NCBI GenBank assembly: GCA_014885115.2
Contig: WKLE02004784.1
Coordinates: 10,255-25,354 of the forward strand
Origin: Asterionellopsis glacialis
Lineage: Eukaryota; Bacillariophyta; Plagiogrammaphyceae; Rhaphoneidales; Asterionellopsidaceae
Direction of reading: 5' to 3'
Length of the DNA stretch: 15,100 nucleotides
The translations under genes were made by a program, and so were the position numbers. Of this stretch, positions 1 to 8,884 are shown piece by piece. Within the stretch, counting starts at the first letter, position 1. The number at the start of each line of letters is the position of its first letter. Under the pieces are notes generated by a model. The model was not told the DNA's origin, did not search any database, and saw nothing but the letters and a program-made list of their open reading frames with translations.

Positions 1-144
1 CTCTAGAGAGACCTGTAATAGAGTTTTCGAACTAGGACTATTCAGTGAGGCATTGCAAGAGAGCAAGAACCCTAAGGATAAGAGATTGAGAAGTTCAATC
101 GCTTTTCATTTTTCTCAGACGTATTTTCTTTTCAGCAGTTAATT
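1..144 (+). other. 5' flank / probable 5' UTR of the sulfotransferase gene
   Basis: No gene is visible here. The frame of the downstream gene is closed by a TAA at 79-81, so its start cannot lie further upstream without another exon. A pyrimidine-rich stretch (about 101-135) just precedes the ATG at 145. The window begins with the palindrome CTCTAGAG, which has no obvious role. Confidence 0.5.
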
Positions 145-2543
145 ATGTCGACTACGACTGCTTCAACGAAAACAACGGAAAATGGTGATGACACAGCGGG
201 ATCATCATCTTCCTCATCTTCCTTCGCGATGTCTTTCAACTTTGTATGGAATGCTATTGTTGTTCCCATCATGATTGCAATGGCGTATAATTATGGTAAA
301 CAATCAGGTATAGCAGAATTTGAACAAAAGACCTCTGCGATGCAAAAGAATGATGCAACTGATCATCAAGTCGCCGAACAAGTAGAAGAAGAATATGTAC
401 CTGTACGTAAATTACGAGAGTTTCGTCGTGTTGATGCGAGAATTGATCCACGTCCACAAGATAATGTTGTCCGTTCTGATATCGTAAATCGCCGTGCCCT
501 TGACCAACGTATCGCAAAATTACGGAATGCTATTGAAGTAAATCCGACCGACATTAAGAGTTTAATGGAATTGGGAAATAACTTGAGTTTGCGTGACTCT
601 ACCTTTGGCGAAGGTGGTGTCAATATGGAAGAATCTATATGGTGTTATGAACGTGCTATTGTAGTACTAGAGGATATGACCCGCAGTGCCAAGCTCATGG
701 GGAATAAAAATCCAGAATTGATCAATACACTAGAGACCGCCAATTGTATGTCCCATTACTACTTATCTTTGGCATTTAATAGTTTAGATATGTATGAGTA
801 CTCAATGATTGAATTTGATAAGGCATTGAAATACAAATGTGCTGATGATGAATATAAGAATCTTTTGAAACGACGTGGTGATGCCTTAATTGTCATGGGA
901 AAGTATAAAGAAGGTATGAGGGTATTTGCAGATGCTACAGGAAAATAATAGTGGCATTATAAGTTTGATTCGTTCGTGCGCTTTGGATTTGTGGATGTCT
1001 CACGGCTTTATTATTTCTTTCTCTCTATTGTTGCATCAAGCCATGAACGACTTTCTGACTGCCTTCGAGTACAATAGAGATTATTTCTTTAAAGAATGCT
1101 TCATTGGTGTCATGAGGATATTAGAAGCCGATGAGAGCAGTGTTGAGGGTGGTTGGAAATGGGCATTACAAGTAATTGATGAAAATTTTGCAGTATATCA
1201 ATCGTTTTTTAACCAAGCACCGGTAGGTTCGAAACAGAAGGATGATTATGCCCATGTGTTACAAAAAATGAAATTATTGCAATTTACGTTTTATGATAAA
1301 AAGACAGAATCTTTCGACGAAGCATGGAAGTTATTAGAAGAATCACAACAATACAAACTAAAGTATACTATCACAGATACACAGTCTGAAATTATCCGCA
1401 ATGTGTCTAATAAACAAATGTTTACATATGAACATGTCAAACAGTTAGAAGGCAAAGGTAGCCCATCCAGACTACCCATCTATATTGTTGGGTTTCCCCG
1501 AAGTGGTACAACATTGTTAGAACGTGTATTAGACGCCCATCCACAAATTGCAGGCTTAGGTGAAAATTCAGCTATTCATGGCGCTATCAACACCATACGT
1601 GACAACATGCTTAAATCATTAAAGACCAAAGATGATGCTACTATCCGCACATCTCTAAATGAAATGGCAGATGAGGTACGTATTGGTTCGTGTCATGATG
1701 TCATCTATATAAGCTGGATACTATGTTCATGTGTATGGTGAAATGCAGGATGCGGGCAATGGACGTGTTCGAAACCATTGAGTTTAACAAAAACTGCAGA
1801 TGTTCTTTTTCATCTGTTTCCGATGTATGTGTCAAAACTCTAAATTCCAATTTTGATGTTACCATCACTTTTTTGTTTTGTAACGAAAACAGATTTTGGA
1901 TATGATGTTGTATCGATGGGATGCTGTTAAAAATAGTCGCAAAATATCTGCTGATGCCGATGATAAGAAAAGTGCCGAACCGCTCCGTCTTGTGGACAAA
2001 CTCAACACGAATAATCGTAATGTTGGATACATCCATGCCTTGTTCCCACATGCCTTGATTATACATGTTGTACGGAATCCTATGGACAGTGTCTTTAGTT
2101 CCTACAAACATGACTTTAATGTTGTCTATACTAACCAAGATGGTTCAACGAAGAACTTGGATAACATGTGTAAACCTGAATCTCTGGCTACATCATACAA
2201 AGCATACAGAGAATCCATGAGACTTTGGGACGAGGTACTTCCTAAGGGACGCATATTCCACATCCGTTATGAAGAAATGGTAGATGATTTAGAAAGTGTC
2301 GCCAAGGCTGTTATTAAGGCAGCAGGACTTGAATGGCATGATTCAATTCTTGATTTTCATAAAAAGAAACAAGCTGTCAATACCTTTTCATCGACCCAAG
2401 TTCGTAAGGGTATATACAAAAGTGGTATTGATGCATGGAAAAAGTATGAAACACAATTGCAACCAATCAAAACTCTGCTTGGACCCTATGCTGTCTCGGA
2501 TGTAACTACAAGTATGGACTACACTGCCCCGGTTTATGATTAG
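145..2543 (+). CDS. Membrane-anchored TPR-sulfotransferase, three exons (145-913, 1041-1675, 1893-2543)
   Basis: The spliced product is 684 residues long. Residues about 33-50 form one hydrophobic helix after a Ser/Thr-rich N-terminus, as in a type II signal anchor. Residues about 125-290 look like TPR helices; splicing of intron 1 restores the TPR-like string GKYKEAMNDFLTAFEYN across the junction. The C-terminal half is a PAPS-dependent sulfotransferase of the Sulfotransfer_3 type. It has the 5'-phosphosulfate loop GFPRSGTT (residues 407-414), followed by LLERVLDAHP. The 3'-phosphate motif is RNPMDS (529-534), in the context LFPHALIIHVVRNPMDS, and there is a late HIRYEEM motif. The known family chemistry is transfer of sulfate from PAPS to a carbohydrate or tyrosine acceptor, usually in the Golgi lumen; the substrate here cannot be told. 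The start at 145 follows an in-frame stop at 79-81. The splice sites are inferred from GT-AG signals and restored protein homology, without transcript evidence. Confidence 0.88.
914..1040 (+). other. Intron 1 of the sulfotransferase gene (127 nt)
   Basis: The donor is GTATGAG directly after ...AAAGAAG, and the acceptor is ...TTGCATCAAG preceded by a pyrimidine-rich tract (about 1008-1030). The phase is 1: the split codon becomes GCC (Ala257). Unspliced reading hits TAA at 946-948, whereas splicing joins the TPR region smoothly. Confidence 0.85.
1676..1892 (+). other. Intron 2 of the sulfotransferase gene (217 nt)
   Basis: The donor is GTACGT after ...GATGAG, and the acceptor is ...CGAAAACAG preceded by a T-rich tract (1869-1879). 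The phase is 0. The junction reads NEMADE|ILDMMLYRWDAVK, which fits the region between the PAPS loop and the 3'-phosphate motif in related TPR-sulfotransferases. The intron contains further acceptor-like (1747-1748, 1798-1799) and donor-like (GTATGT at 1825) sites. Confidence 0.82.
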
Positions 2544-2923
2544 GAACGGAAGAGATTGACTTTAATTACTTTTATTTCACGAAGCTTGCAAGTCAGGATA
2601 ACATAGAAAAGAAATTAATGTGATACATGCCTCTGTTGTACTCATAAATGTTTTGACCAACTGTACGGGTTGAAAACAAACGCGAATTTCCTTCTCTCTT
2701 GGAGGATGTCCGAAGATTACCCCGTGATCCTTAGACAAACTGTATGTATAACTGGTGACTTGCTTGTCTAAAGACGTACAACGGCGTAGTTGGGAGATGG
2801 AACAGGAATGTCTGGTGTTAACGGGTGGGGGCTTGCTGCGAGAACATCTAACTTGATCTTGAAAATTGAAACAATTGTAAACAAAATCATCGTTAAACAT
2901 TTTAGAACAAAATGAATATCCTA
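2544..2923. other. Convergent 3' intergenic region
   Basis: These 380 bp separate the stop codons of two convergent genes and must hold both 3' UTRs and poly(A) sites. I see no canonical AATAAA on the + strand just after the first gene. A 125-codon open frame on the - strand (2577-2954) overlaps the end of the propeller gene and shows no family features. Confidence 0.6.
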
Positions 2924-5900
2924 TTATCCTACGGTGACGGTTTGTATCACCCAAGCAAACCTTGGCTCTTTAAGCCTTATCCTGGATATTTCTTCTCCGT
3001 TAGTCGTGAGTCGAACCATTTCGCCGTTGTCCAATCCCACCCATACAGTTCCATCCGTAGGATGCACGGAAACAGACCGTGGACTCCCAGCACCAAAATC
3101 ACCAAAACTCAATCTGACTAAACTGTTTCCATTTTTATCGATTTTGACGAGAGATCCACTTGAACAAACCCATAAGCTACTGTCCTGTGGGTCGATAGCA
3201 AGCGCAAGGGGCCTGTCGCTAAAGCCACCTACTTGCAGTTGAAGATTGCCAGATGAGGATAGTTTTCTAACCCCAGAAGAACCAAAGGCATCAACGTACC
3301 AAACAGAGCCATCATTTGGATCCACAACCAATTGGCCGGGAGCGTTCGAAAAAAAACCATTTGTGCCGGTTCCAAATCGTCTCCAGTGTCTGCCATCGGC
3401 ACTGCATCTTACGATCGAGTTGGAATCTGGATCCTGATACGAAACCCTGTTTGCAACCCAAAGAAGACCATTTCTAGGGTCGACCATCATGGCACCCGGC
3501 GAGCAAATGCCAATGGTAGCATCTGTATATGTTCGGAATAGCTCATTCCCCCCTGAGTCTAGTTTCACTAGAACTCCTTCATTAGGCAATGCGATCCATA
3601 GACTCCCGTCGTTTGGATCAATTGCAGAAATCCCGTATCTAAGATTACCCACCTGTAACACTTTCTTGCCGGTCGAGTCAAATTTGACGGCTTCGTTATT
3701 ATCTAGGTTCGGGACCCAGGCACTCCCGTCAGCTGGATCGACTGAAACAGGACCCCCCTGACCATAACTAATGTCAAATATTATCTCTCCATCTGTCGTC
3801 ATTTTGAGGAGGCTCCTCCTGTCACCATCAGTTGTGACCCAAACAAACGTTCTTGGATGACGTGGTTGGTCGTCAAGACGATAGATTTGGACCTTTCCAT
3901 TTTTTCCTGCTTTCTTGGGGTATCCTCCAACTGCCATGATTCTTCCGTTATCTGACAGTGCCACAGAGAAACCATAGCCATCCCATTCTTGAGATCCCTC
4001 TATTGTTTGTGCCTCCTTATCCCATTGATCCCGCAATGAACTGTATCTAAAAACACGAACATGACCAGCATTGGTACCTTGGGCATCGTTGTTGTGACTT
4101 CCTACTGCAATGAGATCTCCAGTGTAGGACAATGATACGCCCAATCCGGCATTATCACCTTCAAATTCTCCCATAATATCTTGACCTCGTCTATCCCACT
4201 GGTTTCTGTTCTGGTTGTATATATACACACGGACTTTACCGGCACCATTGCCATTTTGATCATTCAAGTCCGATGATACTGCCAGAACTTGACCGTCGCC
4301 CGACAGTGTTACCTTAGAACCACAATGATCAGCTGGTGCCTCGCCATTGATACGTTGCCCAAGTCTTTCCCAGATTTCTTTTGAATTATTCCACATATAT
4401 GCCAAAGCATATCCGGGGCGTGGATCATTTGAATCGTCATAAGAGTATTGATACGCACCAATCGCAAGGCGATCTCCACCTCTGTTCATGGACACAGAGA
4501 ATCCCAATCCATCATGTTCTTCTTCTCCTACAATGGTCTGGCCCATTGCTTCCCATGTATATTCACTATAACTATACCTGCGTATTTGAACTTCCCCACA
4601 ATGTTGTAAATACTGCCCACTCACATAATTATCCGCTCTGGAAATCCCAAGAGCAGCAATATCCCCTGAGGCACCAGCAAGGAACACGTTGGTAGAACTA
4701 AACGCATTATCATCCCCAGAATCGGGTTCAATTTCGTTACCAAGCTTGTGCCAGTATCCGCTACTATATCGATATACAAATAAAGAGTTATGTCTTCCAC
4801 AATACTGCAATGATCCATCTTCCATCACGTATGTATTATCATCTCGCACACAAGCCTGATAACCAGCTACAGTGGACCCATCACTCGACAAAGAAATAGC
4901 TTTCCCAAACTGCATATTTTCTTGAGCCCCATCGATATCTTGTCCCAACTGGTGCCAATGGTTTCCTGAATACTCAAATACTCTAATATGACCCGAGTTT
5001 TCACCAGTTGCATCGTTATATTTGGCTCCAACCGCAAGTCGTAAACCGTTGCTCGACAAAGAAACGCTTCTCCCGAACTCGTCTCCGGAGTATTCCCCTT
5101 CAAGCGTATATCCCATTGGAACCCAGTGGGCATCTTCAGGAGGAGGAGGTGGTGGTGGCGGTGGCGGTGGCTGTTGGTCGTCGAGACGATAAGTTCGAAC
5201 CTTTCCTTTTTGCCCTTCTCTTTTTGGGTATCCACCAACAGCCATGACCTGCCCACTATCAGACAAAGAAACTGAAAACCCCCATCCATCCCATTCCCTT
5301 GGTCCCTCTACCGTTTGTGCTATTTTTTCCCAAAGATCCCTTGATGTACTGTACTGAAATACCCTAACGTGACCAGCATTGGTACCCTGGGCATCATTAT
5401 TGTGACTCCCCACAGAGATGATACTTCCCGTGTAAGACATGGATACACCCAAACCTGCATTGTCACCTTCAAACTCGCCTTCGATGTCTTGACCACGATG
5501 AAGCCATAAGTTGTGTTCTTCATCATATGCATACACACGGACCCTTCCTGAACCAGTGCCACTGTGATCATTCAAGTCAGCACTGACAGCTAGTACCCTG
5601 CCATCGGCAGAAAGCGTTACTTTAGCACCAAAGTGGTCGCCAGCTCCCTCGCCATTGAGACGTTGTCCAAGTCTTTCCCATGCTTCTCTCACATGGTTCC
5701 ACCTGTAAACCAACGCGTATCCAGGACGAGGATCGCTAGAGTCGTCAAAAGAGTACTGGTACGCTCCCACTGCAAGTTTCTTTCCGAAACGATCCATAGA
5801 TACAGAGAAACCTAATCCGTCATAAGCTTCCTCTCCAAGAATGTCTTGACCAAGTTGGTCCCAAATTTTAGTTTCGTGGTTATATTGGAAAATACGAACT

Positions 5901-8884
5901 TCTCCATCTCTGAATGCATCTCCATTAGCTCTAGAAGCCCCAACGGCTGCAATTTCCCCAGAGTCACCTGCAAGAAACACATTAGTGCCTGAAAATGGAG
6001 CCGAATCAGCGGAGTCATGCTGGTAAATGTCATTCCCAAGCTTGTACCAAAGCCCAATTGAGGGGTCATATCTGTACACACGTAGCCCGATTGAAGCTGC
6101 GTTGCACATCATTTGATATCCATTCTCCAGCTTTGTTGTGTCATCATCATTGATGCAAGCCTGGAAACTACCAAATGTAGTTCCATCTCTAGACAGTGAA
6201 ACTGCTCGTCCGAACTTGATGTATTCTCTATCACCAAAAATGCTGTTTCCAAGCTGGTGCCAATTGTTACCTGAATATTCGAATACTTCAACTTCGCCCG
6301 AATCCCTGCCGTTGCCGTCATAATACTTGGCACCAACAGCAAGACGGTACCCATTACTAGACAACGAAATGCTTCTTCCAAATTCATCGCCAGGGTTTCG
6401 ACCCTCGAGCGTGTTTCCAAATTTCAACCAAGAGGAATTTAAAGGCACTGGCGGGTCTGTTGGTGGGTTCGATGGTGGGTTTATCGGGTCTGTTGGTGGG
6501 TTCGATGGTGGGTTGGTTGGGTCAGTTGGCGGATTAGTTGGTGGTTTGGGTAGAACTTCTGGCGTTTCTGGGCATATCATCGTACAGTCACCGAATAGAT
6601 GTGTATATACACCGTCTTTTGGATAGTCATCCTTTTCGCTTGTTATGATTTGGTTGCCCAAATAAACAGTATAACCGCCCTCTCCAAACTCACAACAAAG
6701 CCCGTTGCGTCCTTTTACTTCAAGTCTCATTGTCAAGCAATCTGTCGGATCTGCACATACTTCCTGTCCGGAACCGCTCCGCTCATGTAGAGTTAATCCA
6801 GAGGTGTAAGGGAAATTGGGGTCATCTTCCGACTTCATGATTGTCCCGAAGCAATGACTATTAATTGTCCAACTAATGTCTTCAGGTTTCAGATCAGTCG
6901 TCAAGAAAAACCGAAGTGGTAATGTTCCTGGATGACAATCAGTATCTGTGGGTGTTGTAGGTGGAAGAGTTGGCAAAGACAGTCCTGATGGGTCTTTGAA
7001 TGTGTAGACGAATGTTGATCCCCTCTGTTGAGATCCTTCAGGACCATTGGAGGTTGGGTTGCCAATGACAACAACTATGCCTTCATCGCCAATTGACACT
7101 GTACTGGCAAATTTGATATCAGCCAACTCTTCATTTTCGATATATATTCCTTCTCCAAGTTCAGTCCAGACATTATCACGGTTTTGATAACATCGAAGCA
7201 TTGATGGTGTTGCAACTGCAACCACTGACCCATCAAATGACAAGGCAACAGGAAAACCAGTGAATCTACCATTAACATACGGAGTCCAAGACCTTTCTGT
7301 TTCACGTTTGTACATGATTGTTAACATGGGATCAAATACGCCTTCCTTGTAATCATCCCAAGTGATTGGATTAGCAGTTGCTAAAGCTTGACCATTTTTT
7401 GACACAATCGCAAAGGATCCTGAAACTTCTTCCCCCAAGTATTCGTTAATATCAATATCATCGTAAAGCAGGTTTACTTTGACAATATGTGCGCTGTCCA
7501 ACCCATTGGAAGCAAGAAAGTGAATACCATCAGCAGCAAGAGAAACTCTACCAGGGTCTAGCGTTGTGTCACTGTTTGTACCGGAGGACGCAGTGGTAGT
7601 GGACATGGTATATTTTGAAAGTAAGTCCCAACCTTCCCATGGATGATTGGATCCTAATTCACCAGTAGAAGATGTCCACAATTCAATGTGCGATGGATTT
7701 GGATACGGTACATAGATGGCAAGTGTCTTTCCTGAACTTGATAAAGAAACATCAGATCCATAATTTTGTTTGATATTCGAAGATACAATTCCTGTAGTTT
7801 CATGCAATTCAATCCATATTTGCTGTGGTAAGGTCCAATAATACAATTTTACAATACCTACCCCCTTATCCCATGTAGGACCACCAATGGCAATAGTTCG
7901 TCCATCATTAGAAAGAGCTATTGAAGCACCAAAGTTGGAATAAATAGGTCCACGAATTGGATTACTATTTTCTCGTGGAACCCATCGAAATGTCGGTGAT
8001 GAGTCATAAACATCGTCGTCATCGCTACTATTCGTCTTGTAAAGATCAAATACTCGTACTTGATCTAATCCTGGCTCTCCAATAGCAAGTACTGTAGCAT
8101 CTTCCGAAATAGCTACTGCCTTACCTGACTGTGCATTTGTTGCTTCACCTGGAATAGGTGCACCCATTGACACCCACCCTGTTTCTAAAGATGTTCCTTC
8201 ACTATCGGTAGTGGTTGTTGTTGGTACGAGAGTCGACGTTGTCGTAGTAGTAGTCGGTTCAAAGGTGGATGAGGATGGCTTCGTTGTAGAAATACTAGTA
8301 GTTGGTTCAATCGTACTGCTACTAGTTTCGTTATTGCTCGTGGATGGTTGTGTTGGTATTTGATCACTGCTACTATCTCCTCCTCCATCGTTTTGAGTTA
8401 AAACAACAACAACAAGAATAGATGCAATAATAATCAATATCAAACATGAGATTGCTAACATTGCTTTCAACCACACATACTTTTTACGCTTGATGTGTGG
8501 AGGTTGCTGAATAATGACAGCAGGACGTCTAGGTGGCGGAGTAATCGCTATGTTTTGTGATGGTGTTGTTGTATGTGGTGATGGTAATCTTTGTCGCTGT
8601 TCTTCTTCATCTCTAAGATTTTGATCGGGTGGTGTTATAATTGAAATTATATCATCGTCAGTAGTAGCTTCGCGTACATCAATCATTGTTTCGGTTTGAT
8701 CCTGAATGTTACTAGGACCAGGATCATATGAAGGTTCGTAGGAGGAGTTGCTAGAAACTGTATAGGACCTAGCATTGTCGTTGCTGCTGTTGGTGTTGCC
8801 ACGACTACAAGCTCCAATATTTGTATGCGCTGGTCGTGAAGTACTAAACGATGGTGTAGTTGTGGAGTTCGGCACGTAGAACAT
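2924..8884 (-). CDS. Giant type II membrane protein with four tandem beta-propeller blocks (FG-GAP-like x3, NHL-like x1)
   Basis: This is a single uninterrupted frame of 1986 codons. The start is fixed by an in-frame TGA at 8906-8908 just upstream. Residues 1-131 are a polar Ser/Pro/Thr-rich tail. IKRKK (131-135) precedes a hydrophobic helix (about 136-163), so the N-terminus should be cytosolic and the rest lumenal or extracellular. Residues about 165-235 form a Thr/Ser stalk. Blocks 237-636, 819-1237 and 1254-1673 each hold seven Trp-started repeats of the form W..LG..I.GE..D.FG.SVSLS.DG..LAVG......G.VRV. A Cys-rich module (about 649-767, with CCEFGEGGYTVYLG) and Pro-rich hinges (about 771-818; Pro11 at 1239-1249) separate them. 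Residues about 1680-1986 carry seven NHL/lyase-like units with VDP.DGS.WV. The function is unknown; family architecture suggests protein or glycan binding at the cell surface or in an endomembrane compartment. No catalytic motif is seen. Confidence 0.9.
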   Translation of the reverse strand: MFYVPNSTTTPSFSTSRPAHTNIGACSRGNTNSSNDNARSYTVSSNSSYEPSYDPGPSNIQDQTETMIDVREATTDDDIISIITPPDQNLRDEEEQRQRLPSPHTTTPSQNIAITPPPRRPAVIIQQPPHIKRKKYVWLKAMLAISCLILIIIASILVVVVLTQNDGGGDSSSDQIPTQPSTSNNETSSSTIEPTTSISTTKPSSSTFEPTTTTTTSTLVPTTTTTDSEGTSLETGWVSMGAPIPGEATNAQSGKAVAISEDATVLAIGEPGLDQVRVFDLYKTNSSDDDDVYDSSPTFRWVPRENSNPIRGPIYSNFGASIALSNDGRTIAIGGPTWDKGVGIVKLYYWTLPQQIWIELHETTGIVSSNIKQNYGSDVSLSSSGKTLAIYVPYPNPSHIELWTSSTGELGSNHPWEGWDLLSKYTMSTTTASSGTNSDTTLDPGRVSLAADGIHFLASNGLDSAHIVKVNLLYDDIDINEYLGEEVSGSFAIVSKNGQALATANPITWDDYKEGVFDPMLTIMYKRETERSWTPYVNGRFTGFPVALSFDGSVVAVATPSMLRCYQNRDNVWTELGEGIYIENEELADIKFASTVSIGDEGIVVVIGNPTSNGPEGSQQRGSTFVYTFKDPSGLSLPTLPPTTPTDTDCHPGTLPLRFFLTTDLKPEDISWTINSHCFGTIMKSEDDPNFPYTSGLTLHERSGSGQEVCADPTDCLTMRLEVKGRNGLCCEFGEGGYTVYLGNQIITSEKDDYPKDGVYTHLFGDCTMICPETPEVLPKPPTNPPTDPTNPPSNPPTDPINPPSNPPTDPPVPLNSSWLKFGNTLEGRNPGDEFGRSISLSSNGYRLAVGAKYYDGNGRDSGEVEVFEYSGNNWHQLGNSIFGDREYIKFGRAVSLSRDGTTFGSFQACINDDDTTKLENGYQMMCNAASIGLRVYRYDPSIGLWYKLGNDIYQHDSADSAPFSGTNVFLAGDSGEIAAVGASRANGDAFRDGEVRIFQYNHETKIWDQLGQDILGEEAYDGLGFSVSMDRFGKKLAVGAYQYSFDDSSDPRPGYALVYRWNHVREAWERLGQRLNGEGAGDHFGAKVTLSADGRVLAVSADLNDHSGTGSGRVRVYAYDEEHNLWLHRGQDIEGEFEGDNAGLGVSMSYTGSIISVGSHNNDAQGTNAGHVRVFQYSTSRDLWEKIAQTVEGPREWDGWGFSVSLSDSGQVMAVGGYPKREGQKGKVRTYRLDDQQPPPPPPPPPPPEDAHWVPMGYTLEGEYSGDEFGRSVSLSSNGLRLAVGAKYNDATGENSGHIRVFEYSGNHWHQLGQDIDGAQENMQFGKAISLSSDGSTVAGYQACVRDDNTYVMEDGSLQYCGRHNSLFVYRYSSGYWHKLGNEIEPDSGDDNAFSSTNVFLAGASGDIAALGISRADNYVSGQYLQHCGEVQIRRYSYSEYTWEAMGQTIVGEEEHDGLGFSVSMNRGGDRLAIGAYQYSYDDSNDPRPGYALAYMWNNSKEIWERLGQRINGEAPADHCGSKVTLSGDGQVLAVSSDLNDQNGNGAGKVRVYIYNQNRNQWDRRGQDIMGEFEGDNAGLGVSLSYTGDLIAVGSHNNDAQGTNAGHVRVFRYSSLRDQWDKEAQTIEGSQEWDGYGFSVALSDNGRIMAVGGYPKKAGKNGKVQIYRLDDQPRHPRTFVWVTTDGDRRSLLKMTTDGEIIFDISYGQGGPVSVDPADGSAWVPNLDNNEAVKFDSTGKKVLQVGNLRYGISAIDPNDGSLWIALPNEGVLVKLDSGGNELFRTYTDATIGICSPGAMMVDPRNGLLWVANRVSYQDPDSNSIVRCSADGRHWRRFGTGTNGFFSNAPGQLVVDPNDGSVWYVDAFGSSGVRKLSSSGNLQLQVGGFSDRPLALAIDPQDSSLWVCSSGSLVKIDKNGNSLVRLSFGDFGAGSPRSVSVHPTDGTVWVGLDNGEMVRLTTNGEEISRIRLKEPRFAWVIQTVTVG
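3866..5125 (-). repeat. Tandem duplication, copy B (third propeller, residues 1254-1673)
   Basis: This is seven repeat units aligned unit by unit with copy A at 5126-6430. The offset between matching sites is 1308 bp at the blade-6 end (for example 4064 against 5372) and 1305 bp at the blade-1 end (5054 against 6359), so only small in-frame indels separate the copies. Around blade 6 the DNA is still about 80% identical by eye. Confidence 0.85.
5126..6430 (-). repeat. Tandem duplication, copy A (second propeller plus Pro11 hinge, residues 819-1253)
   Basis: This is the upstream partner of copy B. Both copies share the same blade order and the same oddities. Blade 2 lacks the usual LAVGA strand and instead carries F/YQAC followed by an acidic insert. 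Blade 3 carries NVFLAG, and blade 4 carries SDPRPGYAL or NDPRPGYAL. These shared oddities show descent from one seven-repeat ancestor, not separate repeat growth. Confidence 0.85.
5138..5170 (-). repeat. Eleven-codon polyproline tract between propellers two and three
   Basis: The + strand shows GGAGGAGGAGGTGGTGG-type repeats that encode Pro11 (residues 1239-1249) on the - strand. Codons are mixed CCT, CCA, CCG and CCC forms. It probably acts as a stiff spacer, and triplet repeats of this kind tend to vary in length between alleles. Confidence 0.8.
6452..6514 (-). repeat. 33-bp direct repeat encoding an 11-residue Pro-rich unit
   Basis: The 30 bases at 6452-6481 recur exactly at 6485-6514. 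The encoded hinge reads NPPTDP and NPPSNPPTDP units (residues about 771-818). A third, decayed unit lies to 6550. On the + strand this is a series of GGG runs with loops of 6-9 bases, a weak quadruplex candidate. Confidence 0.8.

Noticed and set aside
926..1040. The first 38 codons of the + frame starting at 926 as a separate gene start
   Set aside because: This part lies inside intron 1, and the frame becomes protein-like only after the acceptor at 1040.
1723..1905. 60-codon + frame in intron 2 as an exon
   Set aside because: Direct joining of 1675 to 1893 restores the sulfotransferase; this frame does not connect in phase with either neighbour.
2577..2954. 125-codon - frame as a gene
   Set aside because: It overlaps the end of the propeller gene, lies mostly in the 3' intergenic region and has no family features.
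5008..5247. + strand frames opposite the propeller gene (also 4381-4695, 6327-6626)
   Set aside because: They mirror codon bias of the opposite strand; the Gly runs are the complement of Pro codons.
4867..5289. Alternative - frame, and others like it within 2924-8884, as overlapping genes
   Set aside because: They are shifted readings of the repeat-rich long frame and recur at matching places in both duplicated copies, as expected of shadows.
6452..6550. Pro-rich repeat region considered as a CRISPR-like array
   Set aside because: The repeats are in frame within a coding hinge, with 33-bp period and no spacers.
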